Program-made: the position numbers and the translations under genes | Notes under the pieces: generated by a model | What the model saw: only the letters and a program-made list of their open reading frames with translations | What the model was told of the DNA's origin: nothing | Databases searched by the model: none | Part shown: positions 1 to 11,462 of the stretch, one piece after another | How positions within the stretch are numbered: position 1 is the first letter of the stretch | Layout of the letters: every line of letters begins with the position of its first letter | Source: Mixophyes australis | Lineage: Eukaryota > Chordata > Amphibia > Anura > Limnodynastidae | Assembly: GCA_036250195.1 (NCBI GenBank) | Contig: JAVHZZ010000003.1 | Location: 329,268,194 to 329,332,193 of the forward strand | Direction of reading: 5' to 3' | DNA length: 64,000 nt

Positions 1-59
1 GTGCGGAATCTTCATGGGCACACTGCACATGCGTCCCCTGAACTCATGTCTGCTCCTTC

Positions 60-415
60 TCTACATTATGTATGGTTCCTGCCCAGATTTCCTCCTCCCC
101 TGCTTCCCATTCATTTTCTGGTGTCTGCATACTTCCCCCACCACCTTGCAGTGTGTCTGTATCTATCACCCACTGTCTCTCTCTTCCCCTTAGTGTCTGT
201 CCCTTTTTTCCCCAATGTGTGTGTCTGCCTTTAATTGTGTATGTGCACCTCTGTCTGTCCCTGTCTTTCTTTGTCCTCCATTAGTTTTATCTATCTACCA
301 CCCTCTTAAACCATTTTCCCCCAATACCCACTTTTTCCCCTGTGCCTCTCACACCTCACCCTTTCTGTTCCACTTCTCCAGGCCTTCACCTCTTGCCTTC
401 CTCCTCCTCTACTAA
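60..415. repeat. Pyrimidine-rich tract
   Basis: The plus strand is strongly C+T-biased for about 350 bases, with many short TCTGTC, CTTCC and CCCC runs and very few purine runs. Open frames through it are proline-, serine- and leucine-rich simply because of this composition, so no gene is called. It may be a degenerate simple repeat or the tail of an older element; the window edge prevents seeing its start. Confidence 0.5.
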
Positions 416-637
416 GGATGTCCATGGAGTCCTGGTTGTCTATCAGAAGAGACGTGGATGAACTTGAAAGTAGCAGATATGCACAATCTTCTCATTTAAA
501 TCATTTTTGTTGAGCTACTGAATAGAAAACTTTCAAATACTTTTTAGTTTCACGAACTAAAAGGCAGATTTATGAAAGGATGTAAAGCTCTACTAAATGA
601 AATCTAAATTTTGGCCAGCGGTAAAACTTAGAAGCAA

Positions 638-863
638 GGGCCTGATTCATTAGTGATCTTATCTTGTGCAAAAGCTAAGATGCTTATTTTTAAGAAGAAA
701 CGGGGAGATAAGAGTGAAGTTAAGATGGATTTTCATCTTAACTTAAGAAATTCTTCACTTACGCAGTGGATTTTGCTTCTTATCTCCCTTTTCTGAGCAT
801 GCACAGAATGGATTTGCTTAAGATAAGCAAAAAACGGCAGATAAGATCACTGAGTCAGGCCCC
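638..863. mobile_element. Fold-back MITE, GGGCCTGATTCA termini
   Basis: The left end reads GGGCCTGATTCATTAGTGAT and the right end is its near reverse complement, finishing GTCAGGCCC. Inner parts also pair, for example the AAGTTAAGATGG and CATCTTAACTT blocks near the centre, so most of the 226 bp can fold into one hairpin. The flanking CAA on both sides is a candidate 3-bp target duplication. There is no coding capacity. A 3-bp duplication suggests PIF/Harbinger-like mobilisation, but the class is inferred. Confidence 0.7.
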
Positions 864-1620
864 AAATGTATATCGCCAGTGATTGCCCTGATGGTGGTAA
901 GATTTTCCAGCTTTTGCAGGTGAAAGTTTCCCATGCAGCTATAACTTTAATTTTACTTGTACCACTACAATACCTGTTATTGCCATCTCATGATGGCAAT
1001 AACAGATAAAAAAACATTTTTAACATGCTTTATTCTTTGAGTAAAATATTTTTATTGCATGAAAGTTTTTACCTATTTTTTATTTTCTTTCTTTTAATAC
1101 ATTTCATCTATTTTCAACCTTTTTTATTATAATGCAATCCCAAATCTGGCAAACTGGCTCAGGCGCATCTGTAATGACTGGCCTGGAGAAGTGGTAACTT
1201 AAGCCACTCTCAGCCACTATCTCATTGGCAGCTGAGGATGACTGAGCTGTCCTGGCGACATTTGATAGGTTTTGGTTATCGCCGTAATAAGTGGTAATAA
1301 AAAAAATCTTACATATCATCATGAAGGAACTAATCATGATAATTAGGCACTGGATCACAATTACTTTTTACATAAATAATCTAGTCTTATAATATTATTT
1401 TGCAATCAAAACATATAATGAACTTTTTTTTTAAATATAGTTCTTGTGATAAGGGGTCTTTTTTAATGTAGTGAAAAACCTTAAAATATTAGACTTGCAA
1501 TTACATAGCACACTAACTTTGTACAGCAATGCAGGGCTTCCCTCATGGATGCACTCCGCTCCCCTGCTCTGCTGTGCAGAAGCTCAGAGGGGAAGCAAGC
1601 AGGCCAGAATACAAGCTGCA
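864..1620. other. Unassigned AT-rich sequence with one perfect hairpin
   Basis: There is no gene here. At 974-1005 a 14-bp perfect stem (CTGTTATTGCCATC) closes on a 4-base loop. The remainder, around 1130-1290, is moderately GC-richer and looks like an old interspersed repeat, but I cannot name it. Confidence 0.4.
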
Positions 1621-1654
1621 AGGTAAGTGGACCTTCAATCAAAGACACTTAACT

Positions 1655-1770
1655 TTTATCAGTGCCTCTGGCTCTTCAGTGTTGTAGAACTCAAAAGCAC
1701 AGCATGTGCTGCCAGAGGGCAAGCTGGAACTTGTTGTTCCAAAATAGCTGGAGAACCAGAGGTTACCCTG
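1655..1770. mobile_element. Possible old hAT-type MITE remnant
   Basis: The segment starts with CCTCTGGCTCTTCAG and ends with the imperfect complement GCTGGAGAACCAGAGG. Its inner parts (GTTGTAGAACTC and GGAACTTGTTGTTCC) resemble the fold-back repeats in frogs that carry 'aactacaactcccagcatgc'. The arms are diverged and no target duplication is visible, so this is a weak call. Confidence 0.3.
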
Positions 1771-2555
1771 TATACAGCCAGCAACATAATACAATTTAAA
1801 GTGGAACTGTCATTATTGAGATGGGCCGCTGCTCATGCACTATGGGCCAGTGCAATTACACAGCATCCACCGTCCATCCACTCCTCCTAATATAAGGGAG
1901 GGGAGAGGGGGCACCAGCGTTCTTTCTCGTCCAGGGCACTAAAATGTCTAGTTAGGGCTCTGATGTGCTGTGAATATTGGTGGATTCATATACAAGTGCC
2001 AGGGGTGTCATAGTAACTGAGATGATTGCATTCTTAGCTTTTTGACCTTAATGATATGGAAGGAGTTAGACATTTTAGCATCCCAATTGCTTATATTCAA
2101 CTTCTTACAATACATGACATCAATCAGTAATACATCCTTGTGACACATCTAGCACGGCATTGTAATACACAAATGTATAGTAACACACCAAGGGCTTGTA
2201 CACCCAGACGTTGAAAAACAACACTAGTTACAACAAAGCCTGATGTCAAGGTACGTGTACTGCAACATAGTGTACTTTATAAAGCGCTTTGAAAGGTAGA
2301 AATGCTGGATGCTGCAGGCAATGACAAAACTGACGCAATGTGAAAGGAGCGCTTGTTAGAAAGCGTGTGTGTACAGGTCCATTCGATTAAATTATTTTTT
2401 GGAGATCCTGCATCAGAGTTTACTAGGCTTTGTTGATGACGTGTGTTAACCATGCTTTGAGTATGTTACTTTACTGCCTGTGTGTACAATCCCTTAGGGT
2501 CTCTTCCGAATTACAAAATCTGTGTACCTGGAATGCTGTTCTGCGTGTGCGGGTA
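1771..2555. other. No recognisable feature
   Basis: Unique-looking AT-rich sequence without an open frame of interest, simple repeat or terminal repeat that I can identify. Confidence 0.4.
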
Positions 2556-2563
2556 CGTCTACC

Positions 2564-2729
2564 CAGGGCCGTAACTAGGGCTGTGCGATAGGGGGCGACC
2601 GCACAGGGCGCAACGCTGAAGGGGGCGCAATTTAGGAATGTTTTAGGTTCATTTGGTTCAAATTGAGGGCTAGGGGGGCGGCATTTGTCTTTCTCGCCCT
2701 AGGCGCCAGAATTCTAAGTTACGGCTCTG
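2564..2729. mobile_element. hAT-type MITE with perfect 8-bp TSD
   Basis: A 166-bp element begins CAGGGCCGTAACTAGGG and ends AAGTTACGGCTCTG, giving inverted termini of the CAGGGCCG kind. The octamer CGTCTACC lies directly before it (2556-2563) and directly after it (2730-2737), a perfect 8-bp target site duplication as made by hAT transposases. The interior holds G-rich runs such as GGGGGCGACC and has no coding capacity, so it would have depended on an autonomous hAT element elsewhere. Confidence 0.85.
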
Positions 2730-2857
2730 CGTCTACCTGTATCAATCGTACATTCCAGGGTGCTCTCCCACATTCCGGTCTTTAGAAATACCCCTGTAAA
2801 AGCAATCTGTTTCAAGTATTGCTGGCTGTCAAATATTTTGGAAAGAAAAAGTGCACT

Positions 2858-3120
2858 TCCCGACCATGACCTTATCTGTGCGGAGTTTGTATGTTCTCTC
2901 CGTGTTTGCGTGGGTTTCCTCCAGGTGCTCCGGTTTCCTCCCACACACCAAAAACATACTGGTAGGTTAATTGGCTGCTATTAAATTGACCTTAGTCTCT
3001 CTCAGTGTGTGTCTATATTAGGGAATTTAGACTGTAAGCTCCAATAGGGCAGGGACTGATGTGAGTTTTCTGTACAGCGCTGCGGAATTAGTGGCGCTTT
3101 ATAAATAGATGATGATGATG
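2858..3120 (+). mobile_element. V-SINE copy, 5' truncated
   Basis: The copy contains the V-SINE central domain (GGAGTTTGTATGTTCTC, GCGTGGGTTTCCTCC, GTGCTCCGGTTTCCTCCC), then the LINE-like tail from ACTGTAAGCTCC to GCGCTTTATAAATAGATG with a terminal (GAT)n run. The tRNA-derived head with A and B boxes is missing, so this is a 5'-truncated insertion typical of target-primed reverse transcription. Confidence 0.85.
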
Positions 3121-5393
3121 AAAAAAGTAAAAACATTACATGCAATCCCTATCTACTTCACCATAGGACCTCCCCCTTTCTTAATTTCAACTTTACTATT
3201 TTCCTCCTAAAGTACTGCTTAGTTTAGCCTCATTCATGGTTTAAATTATTAATGAGAGTGAGGGCCAGTCATTACTACAGGTTGTTCATCCTCTCACATA
3301 GCATTAATCAGTGCATCAAGCAGAATATTGCCTAAAGTGAATATTAATTTTGATATAATTTCTTTACCAAGGAATATACACAGCTACAATGGTTGGCTTT
3401 TCAACCCCCATTTAACTGGTTTGTGGAGTGACTTAAAAGAACAAATCAGTTTAAAAAACAAAAAGGAGACTCAGTCATTTCCCATTTTCTTTGTCTATCA
3501 CATTAGATTTATATTGTTATACCAAAAAAGAGATCTGGTGGTGTCCTGTCCTCCACACCTTATCCAGCCTTTCCAAAGAGATGTTAATCAACTATTAATG
3601 CATTTAAAATGAATTAGATATTGAGAGTATTGCTATTGTTCAATGCAAGATGTTAGAAGGCATCAGGGGCAAGTAAACTGGTTACAAATAGGGAATTATC
3701 CCTCGTTTAGCATTAAAATTCATTTAGATAAAATTGCCACAAACATTTAAATGGGGAGATTAGTTCCCCCTCACGCCTTATTGCACTCTTTCAATGGCCC
3801 CGTTAAGCACATTTTACACGTTGGAAATTCCGTCTTCACTGCTTGCTTGCTGTCTCCTAGCTACCCCTCATTCAAAGCAGAGGCACAGAAAAGTTTTGGC
3901 AGCTAGTCTGCGATTCATCCGCTGCTATCTGCCCAGGAGAAGCAGAGGAACAGCGAGAGATGACTTGAATTCTGCCCCTTGTATGTAACCCTGTGGAAGA
4001 GAAACACAACACTCAGCATTAAACACTGCTCCTGCTTCTGAGCCCCCTCTGTGCTGATGTACATGCAAGCTGCTTGGGTTTGCAGGGAGTAGTGTGCCTG
4101 GCTGTTCAAAGTATAATATCAAGAGTCATCTCCATGACAAGGTTTCCGAGACGCCCACTGCGGGGTTGTGAATAAGCAGTGAGGGTCCGGGTTAGGAAGT
4201 GCCTTTCGTGGACAGAGGGGCCTGGTAAAGAAGAAGTAGCCATTCCCTGCTGTGTAGCTGCTTCTCTCGCCCAGGAGCTGAACGTGCGAACTGGGTAAGG
4301 GAAGATACACAGCGCACACTGCCATCTATCGGAGGAAAGTGGAATAGCCAGTGAGATCACAATGTTGGATTCTACAAGGATAGACTGTATCAAGCAATCT
4401 CTCCCCAGGCATTGCTTATTTACCACTGTAATAGAGTATTTAATTTCTCAATCTTTTAGAACTTTTTTTCTTATGTTTTACACGTGTGTCACACCCAAAT
4501 TCATTAATTACAGAAATCTCAAAAATATTTTTTCAATGGACTGTATTATTATTATTATTATGATTATTATTAGTATTATTACTGTTATGTTTATAAGTCA
4601 CATGTAAGAGCAGTGAAGTCCAAGATCCCACCATAAACACTGCTTTCTAGTTAGTAAGGAAGCTCATATTTAATCCAATTCTCTATATTTAATCCGGTTC
4701 ACCACAATTAAACACCAATATATAAAGCAAGACTGATTCCTCTAAATCCCCTGGTGGCAGATAAGCTGAAAGCACACCACAAATGATAGTGCAGTCAACT
4801 CAGACAAGCAGCTCACTCCGACAATTATCCCAGCCATATTCTGTGCATTGCTCTCACCTTCAAGGAGGGTATTTTTAGATTAAGGACATTGCCCATGTAA
4901 GCATATAGTACCCAATGTACGGGCACAGCTTATCTGGGTATGAAGATCTAGCGTTTCCCAGAGGTAGCCTGTACTACGACTAGGGTGGGGGAGTGTACAG
5001 ATTCCAGAGGTGCAGGAGAGCTGTCCCTGAACTTCAGGGCAACTTAAAACGCATGTGTTTTGTTTCACATGACTCTGTTGAAATTAATGTCTATGTTAAT
5101 GAAGAACTGATGTTCTTTCTGTAAAAATTCTAAAATGTACTTTGCTTAAATGATAAACTCTATTAACTCTTTATTTTATATTAGCTACAACAGCTATGTC
5201 TCTTTAGACAAAGTTATACTATACTAGACCATTGGGTATTAATTGATAAAGTCACTTCAGCAAACTAGAAAATATTGTGGTCGTGTGGATTTCTTACACC
5301 AGTCGCCTAAATAACATGTATGCATTATTTCACCTGATTACTAATTGTATATTACAACATTAACAATCTATAGTTACAGCTAACCCTAGGGTT

Positions 5394-5395
<2 letters not shown>
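3121..5395. other. Unique sequence, no gene recognised
   Basis: AT-rich sequence with scattered chance frames under 110 codons and none resembling a known protein. It includes a short ATT-type microsatellite at 4545-4585. Nothing else is supported. Confidence 0.45.

Positions 5396-5396
<1 letters not shown>

Positions 5397-5434
<38 letters not shown>
5397..5434. repeat. (CA)n microsatellite
   Basis: A pure CA dinucleotide run of about 37 bases. Confidence 0.95.
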
Positions 5435-5437
<3 letters not shown>

Positions 5438-5749
5438 TCTGATTTACATACATTGTTATAGATACAGGGACAAAGACAATGAGTAAAGTAACAGAAGGAA
5501 ATGTACTGAATTCATACATCATGTGAGCTCACACAGTATCAGCGGTGACATCAGTAAATTCCTTTGTGGTTGAAATCATGTTTATTGCTCTGAAAGTCTG
5601 ACATTAGCAACCTATGCGTCAGTGGATACAAGTTTGTGCTGTTGTAGTTCAATGTACTTATTTATAATATCACAATTTAACACACATATATGTGCTTAGG
5701 ATTATAATTGCATTACAATAATAGCATATACTATAATGATATCATATAG

Positions 5750-5757
5750 ACACACAT

Positions 5758-5850
<93 letters not shown>

Positions 5851-5920
5851 AACACACACATATGCAAATCACAATAATAATAGTAAAATAATAAATAATA
5901 ATAATAATAATAATAATAGC
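5750..5920. repeat. Compound (CA)n(TA)n(AAT)n microsatellite
   Basis: A CA run passes into about 80 bases of uninterrupted TA, then a short CA run and, after a 20-base spacer, an AAT run at 5890-5918. The open frames of alternating Ile-Tyr across it are artefacts of the repeat. Confidence 0.95.
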
Positions 5921-7255
5921 AGCTCTGCGATTTAAAACCATTGGCACTATGACAATAGTAATACATATGTAGTACAATACTTCAAAAGCCCAATTGCTTA
6001 GATGTTGCTGTTTTCCATTACTGCTCTAGAAGTTTATGAGGTCATAAGAATTTTAGATGGCTCTCGTCTTAGTTATGAGACCCACTTAATTTCAGAGCTC
6101 CACAGATACAAGTGACTAGCTGCAGGACAAATGCACCAAGTTTGCGACCTCTCAGTGCCACCCTTTCAGTGCTGAGGTACTTTGATGCTGAAAAGGGGTT
6201 AATCACTCCAGCATGGGATTAATCGTGCAAATCTGAATGTGCTACAGACATTTTTTTTTTGTATTTATCCCTTAAAGTCCCTCACAGCTAAGTAAAACTA
6301 AATCCTTGGAACCCGATAGGGAAAAATGTCCTTTTTATGTGTTCCTTGCAGTGTAGTAGACACCGAATGCAAATTGTAACTAATAAATCATCTGATACAA
6401 AACGTAAAAGCACAGTGCCCCCCTGTTTTAGTTAGGCTTACAAAGCAATGATTTAATAAAAACATTAAATGAATACTCGATAAACTGGATAAGGAGAAGG
6501 TTTGTATTTTATTTTTTTTTGAGCCCTGAAATAAATTCGTCTGTTTGGCAGCTGCTTCGAAAGCCAAAACTAACTCTTTGGGAGACTAGAAAAAGGGGGA
6601 ATGAAAAAAAAAAAGAAGCTGTTAATTTTTTTTCCTTTGGTGCCAGTTTGGATGTCATCTGTTTCCTTGGTGACAGTGTTCAGCCCCCAGAGCCCGTGGG
6701 CTCCTGGCTTGTAAGAGAAAAGCATGCTATTTCTGTACAGTCATTTATCACTGTCACCACATAATGATTTCACTCGCAGCTCCTTATTGATGTTTGTAAT
6801 TGCATTATCTCATAAAGGCGATGATCAATGAAACCGAGCCATGCATTCTGGGGTCAGAAGATGGCAAAGTACTGTTTGTCCCCTTTAATACAACAGTCAC
6901 TCATTATACTTCGGATTGTATTCAGAAAAAAAAAAAATCTGATCTGGGGATGACCCTGTTAAACACCCCAACATTTTCTAATGTTAAACCCAGTTATTGT
7001 AAACTTTTTCAGAATGCAGTAATTTTTAAATCTAGTACAGATTTTCACTAACTAAACACCTGGTCCCTTTAGGTCTGAGATTTAAATACAAAACAACAAC
7101 AAGATCTAAAAGTAACAAAATAAAATATAACTAAAAAGACACTAAGTTAAAAACACAAAAATATATAATACATTATGCACATTCGACAGACTAATTGTCA
7201 TTTTGGATTTTAAAAGAATGCTTTTTCTTAGAAATGTAATTTATTTTTTTGTATT
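5921..7255. other. Unique sequence, possible conserved non-coding segment
   Basis: There is no coding feature. From about 6640 to 6910 the sequence is of balanced composition, low in simple repeats, and contains several homeodomain-like and GATA-like cores (CATAATGATTT, TGTAATTGCATTATC, GATGATCAATG). This texture is common in vertebrate developmental enhancers, but conservation cannot be tested from one sequence. Confidence 0.3.

Positions 7256-7257
<2 letters not shown>

Positions 7258-7300
<43 letters not shown>
7258..7300. repeat. (TA)n microsatellite
   Basis: A pure TA dinucleotide run of about 40 bases. Confidence 0.95.
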
Positions 7301-7302
<2 letters not shown>

Positions 7303-8784
7303 TTTTTGTCTATTATTGTATTTATTGTGTTGAGGATTCATTACAATATAGGGACAACGGTCTTTTTTCGCAATGGTATTTATTTAATATTTTTGTTCAG
7401 GGATAAAGGACACAGTTTTGATAAGTTAAAATTGTATTTCCACTTTACCCTAGAAATAATGAACCCTAAATTTTGTATTTCGGAGAGGTATATAAATGAA
7501 TTTATCATGGAAACTGCAGGTGATAGCAACTAAATTACACCTTCCAGGTCTAATCACCCGTTTAATTATCACAGGTGAGAAAATCATATTTAGGGACAGG
7601 AATCCCATGCATTTGTTTTAAGATACTGACAGTTACAATCATGATTCCCATTAATCACTGCAAGCTCCCATTATGCGACTGGATCTGGAGGAAGAGCAAG
7701 AGGAACAACTGTGCGAATTACGAAGAGAGAGGCTGGAATAGGATGAGGTTTTGCTGTGGATGAAGTAAGGATTTACAGAGGGAACAAAAAAACCCTCTTC
7801 ACACAGAGACAAGTTTATATGTAATCCCAGCGAGATCAAGTCATCCACTTGCTAGGTACCAAATGAGCAGAGCATTTAAAAAGCAGGATCTGTGTGTAAT
7901 TGCAAACCCAAGGCATTATTTGGCTGTCAAAAGGATATCTAAATAGAGCGAATAGTTTGTTTAGCCAGTGACATTGTGGTATTAGTGCAATAACTGCATC
8001 GCATATTTATTAAATAAACTTAAACCGAAATCAGTTTTGTTTTTTGTTTTTTAAAAAAACTTCTGGAGTGTTTAAAACAGTTCAGCATCTTGTAAGAGAA
8101 AAAACAAGTTAATTATTGCCTAATGAGCTGTGGAGGATGGTTTTATATGAGGGATCTCGGATATCAGGCATTTAAAGATTCGTTTAAAAAGTACTATCAT
8201 TATATAAATAAGTGCCAAGTTGGAATGTTTTGGTACTTGTACCGTTCACAAAGTAATAAAAGTTTTGATGAGATACAAGAGGCATTCGAAAATCTTTTAA
8301 TAATTAAAATACTCTGTTAAGACAAAAATAACATAGGCATTAAGACACAAAATCCTTGATAGCGTCAAAATATATTTGCCATTTACAGAACTGAATTGAT
8401 CCACTGTATTCGGGAAAAACGGAACAAACCACAATACATGTTGCAAATCACTTCTTAAATAGCTACATCGTTTTTATTTACTTATATATTTATATTTTTT
8501 CCATAACAGCTGGCAATAGAGATAAATATATATATGTGAGGCATACATATAGTTATTGGTAAGCATCTGGATTTATTATTTTTAAAAAGCACACCATTTT
8601 ACATTATAGATCTATCTCTTGTATTTAAAGGGTATTTTCCAAAAGAAGCACATTTTTAACTTCTGATTTTTTTATCTGAACATAGATCATTAACCCTTCT
8701 CTGCACACTTTTGCATCGAAGTGGTTCATCTCCATGGTGATACAATTTCATTGTACAGACAATTCCACGCATTCTACAATACTG

Positions 8785-8785
<1 letters not shown>
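7301..8785. other. Unique AT-rich sequence
   Basis: No gene or repeat recognised. The part near 7600-7690 (ATGCATTTG, CATTAATCACTGC) again has homeodomain and POU-like cores in non-repetitive sequence. The short open frames show no protein family features. Confidence 0.35.
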
Positions 8786-8787
<2 letters not shown>

Positions 8788-8829
<42 letters not shown>

Positions 8830-8864
8830 GCTCATGTGTGTGTGCATGTGTGTGTGTGTGTGTC
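8788..8864. repeat. (TA)n followed by (GT)n microsatellite
   Basis: About 38 bases of TA, then ACACGCTCATG and an interrupted GT run to 8864. Confidence 0.95.
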
Positions 8865-9177
8865 TGTGTAACACATACTCACATATGTTTAAGTATATAA
8901 TGAATAATATACATGATACACAATGATAATTAAGTGCATAGAAAAAGTCAAATTGTATATATGAAAGTAACCACAGTTATCCCGCAAAAAAGCCATTCAT
9001 CGCTCTATTTCTAAAACACAATTGCTTAAACTTGATCATCCTGATGAAAATGAAAAGCTGAACACCCCAAAGTAACTATCAGCTAACAGTCCGCTCTGAG
9101 GTGAGAAGTTACTGGGATTCTCCTAGTCTGTTCCTCATTGCCTGGGAATCTGGCTTCTATCTGTACACAGAGACCAG

Positions 9178-9510
9178 TCACTTACAGATTATATTAGCAG
9201 AAGAATTCGTTGACAGACAAATAACATAAACAAAAGTCGCAGCCCTTTGGATTTCCCCCTTCTTAGAAGTTTTGCAGGATTCCCCATAGATCTGAGGTGT
9301 CAAGTCATCGGGTTCATTGTTAGTGCTCTCTCCCGGGTTGGTGGCTGCATGTTTGTCCTCAGGCAGGAGGATGCTGATTTGAATAATTTTCTTCCTCTGT
9401 TTACTGCTAATACAGACCCTTGTCATCGATTCTTGCTCACAAACAGCGAAGACTATCAGCAACTGCTGTCAGGAGCGCCGGATCAGCTGCCTGGGAGGTA
9501 ATCTTTACAT
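9178..9510. other. Non-repetitive segment open on both strands, unassigned
   Basis: Both strands keep a reading frame for 84-94 codons across this stretch. Composition is closer to 45% GC than the surroundings and no repeat is visible. On the plus strand the frame runs into GGGAGGTAATC, which resembles a splice donor. I recognise no domain in either translation. It could be an unknown exon, a conserved element or chance; I do not call a gene. Confidence 0.2.
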
Positions 9511-9751
9511 ATTCTTATTTCCAGAATACTGAAAACAGGAGGACAGGGAAAGAGAAAAATACACTGGGAGAGGGTGCTTAGGAGTAGCACAAATCGCATT
9601 ATTGTACAGGAAATTCTCAGTCAGTTTACATGGGTGGCAGTCTGTCCAATTCCTCTCACACACAAACATGTCTTTGTATAGGCGTTATCCATCGGGGACA
9701 GTGATACAGAAGATACAACACAACAGCCTACACGTGTGTGTTCCTTAGAGT

Positions 9752-9782
<31 letters not shown>
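9752..9782. repeat. (TA)n microsatellite
   Basis: A pure TA run of about 30 bases. Confidence 0.95.
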
Positions 9783-9786
<4 letters not shown>

Positions 9787-10679
9787 CCATAAAGTCAAAT
9801 ACATTAAGCACATTAACATAATACATTGGCCTTTTCAGTAGTTCCTTAATTGCACGGGCACAAACTAGAATCTGTATTGTAAAAACTAAATATTACATAG
9901 CTAAAAAATAAATAATATATAGCTATAATGATAGACATGATATTTTACAGTAGACTGACTATTCTATCTATCATCCTATAGGTTTATTAAACCCTTTATT
10001 CACTTGCTTGGGAATTGCTGTGAAGATTGTGCTGGAACGTGGCTGACCTGCTACTGAAGAAGAGATTGGACCATGTAGAATTATCTCGGGTGTCTCTCTC
10101 ATTTACGTGGAAATGAGATTCCCTAGAAAATCTGCTTCATTGAAACCGGGGTTGCTGAGCACACTTTTGATGGGCTGACAGTTGGACATAAATAAGTTAG
10201 GAAATGAGAGGAAAATGGGAATGTCTAGACAGGAACACTTATTGTGTTCCCTGAAAAAAAGAAAAGAGAGAAAAGAGACGTGATTTAAAATGAAATAAGA
10301 TATTTCTTTTGGGTCTTTACACATAGCTCTAAATGATTGCATATGAATGAAATAATAAATAAAAATCAACCTTTTGTAAAACTAATAAGGTAACATTCAC
10401 TGACATGAGGGACGCTATCACATGGCTTGTGTTAAGGTGTAGAGAGTAACTGTGCAGACCCTGTTCATCTGATCAATTCATTTTTATTACCCAGCTACAA
10501 GCAAGAAATCATCTGTATAAGCAAATAAATATCTCAGTTTACCCAAGCCATAAATAGTATGTGCAAATAAATGGCTTGTTTCTAAGCGGCATATGTAAGT
10601 TTATATGATCTATTTTGAGTTAGTAAATAAAGCTGCCTGTATAGTAAACATCCAACAGCTGCGAGAACTCTTACCCAAC

Positions 10680-11250
10680 TCTTCGTTCATTAGGTCTGTA
10701 AAATCATTAAGCCATCATGCCTGCAGCTTCCATTTGTTTACGTGATGTACTGATACTCAGCCACACTGCATCTGCGTGGGGTTGGTTGGGTAATCAGTTC
10801 ATATGGCTGAGGGTATGACAATAAATAAGGCTGTTTGCAACCATGCAGCTGCTTTTGTGACCTGCCCAAGAAATTAGACATGTCCTTTTATCTATTTTGA
10901 GACGTTTTCTGTCAACACCTGAGCTATGTGGAAATGAAATGTGTCTTTTCCTTTGTACACCAAATGTCTCCCTTTTATACAGCCTCACAACCCCTCCTCT
11001 TCAGCAAAGATCTCCTGCAGACGGCTAAAGGAATTAGGAATGACCTTGGCAGCTGATGGCCAAGGTCAGAGGAGCCCAGGCTGCTTCAGGTGTCAACATA
11101 AGCCCAGTGAGCTGAGTTCTTCCTCACCTGATGCGATCTGATCCAATAATAGCCACTGTGTTAGCCTTTAATGAGGTGTCCTGTGAGAGCTTATCAGCCC
11201 CCACCTGCTCTCTGCAATAATACCAACAGACCCACTGAATGCCAACATGC
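10680..11250. promoter_or_regulatory. Candidate cis-regulatory region
   Basis: Non-repetitive sequence with a dense set of plausible sites: a Forkhead-like TTTGTTTAC, repeated CACCTG E-boxes, a GATA core in GCTTATCAG, TAAT cores and a strong inverted pair of nuclear-receptor half-sites at 11041-11068. No open frame or transposon terminus is visible. The role is inferred from motif density alone. Confidence 0.3.
11041..11068. promoter_or_regulatory. Palindromic NR5A/ERR-type half-site pair
   Basis: TGACCTTGGC and GCCAAGGTCA are perfect reverse complements separated by 8 bases that contain a CAGCTG E-box. Each arm carries CCAAGGTCA, which fits the extended monomer site of NR5A (SF-1) receptors and is close to the ERR site. 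Binding is not shown; the perfect 10-bp symmetry is seen directly. Confidence 0.4.
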
Positions 11251-11412
11251 AGTCAGCATCCTCTACCTACTTTCTTTCAGATGTTCAGAAATATTGTATT
11301 TCAGCCTCACAATAAGCACCTATAATCTGACTTGTCTGTGAGCCCTGCCTGCCCAGAAGTCACCTGACATTCAACTGTGACAGAATGAGCATTAAATAAA
11401 TAAAAAATAAAT

Positions 11413-11418
<6 letters not shown>

Positions 11419-11457
<39 letters not shown>
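11419..11457. repeat. (TA)n microsatellite
   Basis: A TA dinucleotide run of about 38 bases, preceded by AAATAAATAAAA. Confidence 0.95.

Positions 11458-11459
<2 letters not shown>

Positions 11460-11462
<3 letters not shown>

Noticed and set aside
3794..4426. Several overlapping short frames on both strands near 4 kb
   Set aside because: No domain, no codon bias, no splice signals that fit; chance frames in somewhat GC-richer DNA.
5702..5977. Ile-Tyr repeat open frames here and at 7.25, 8.7 and 32.6 kb
   Set aside because: Alternating residues come directly from TA microsatellites.
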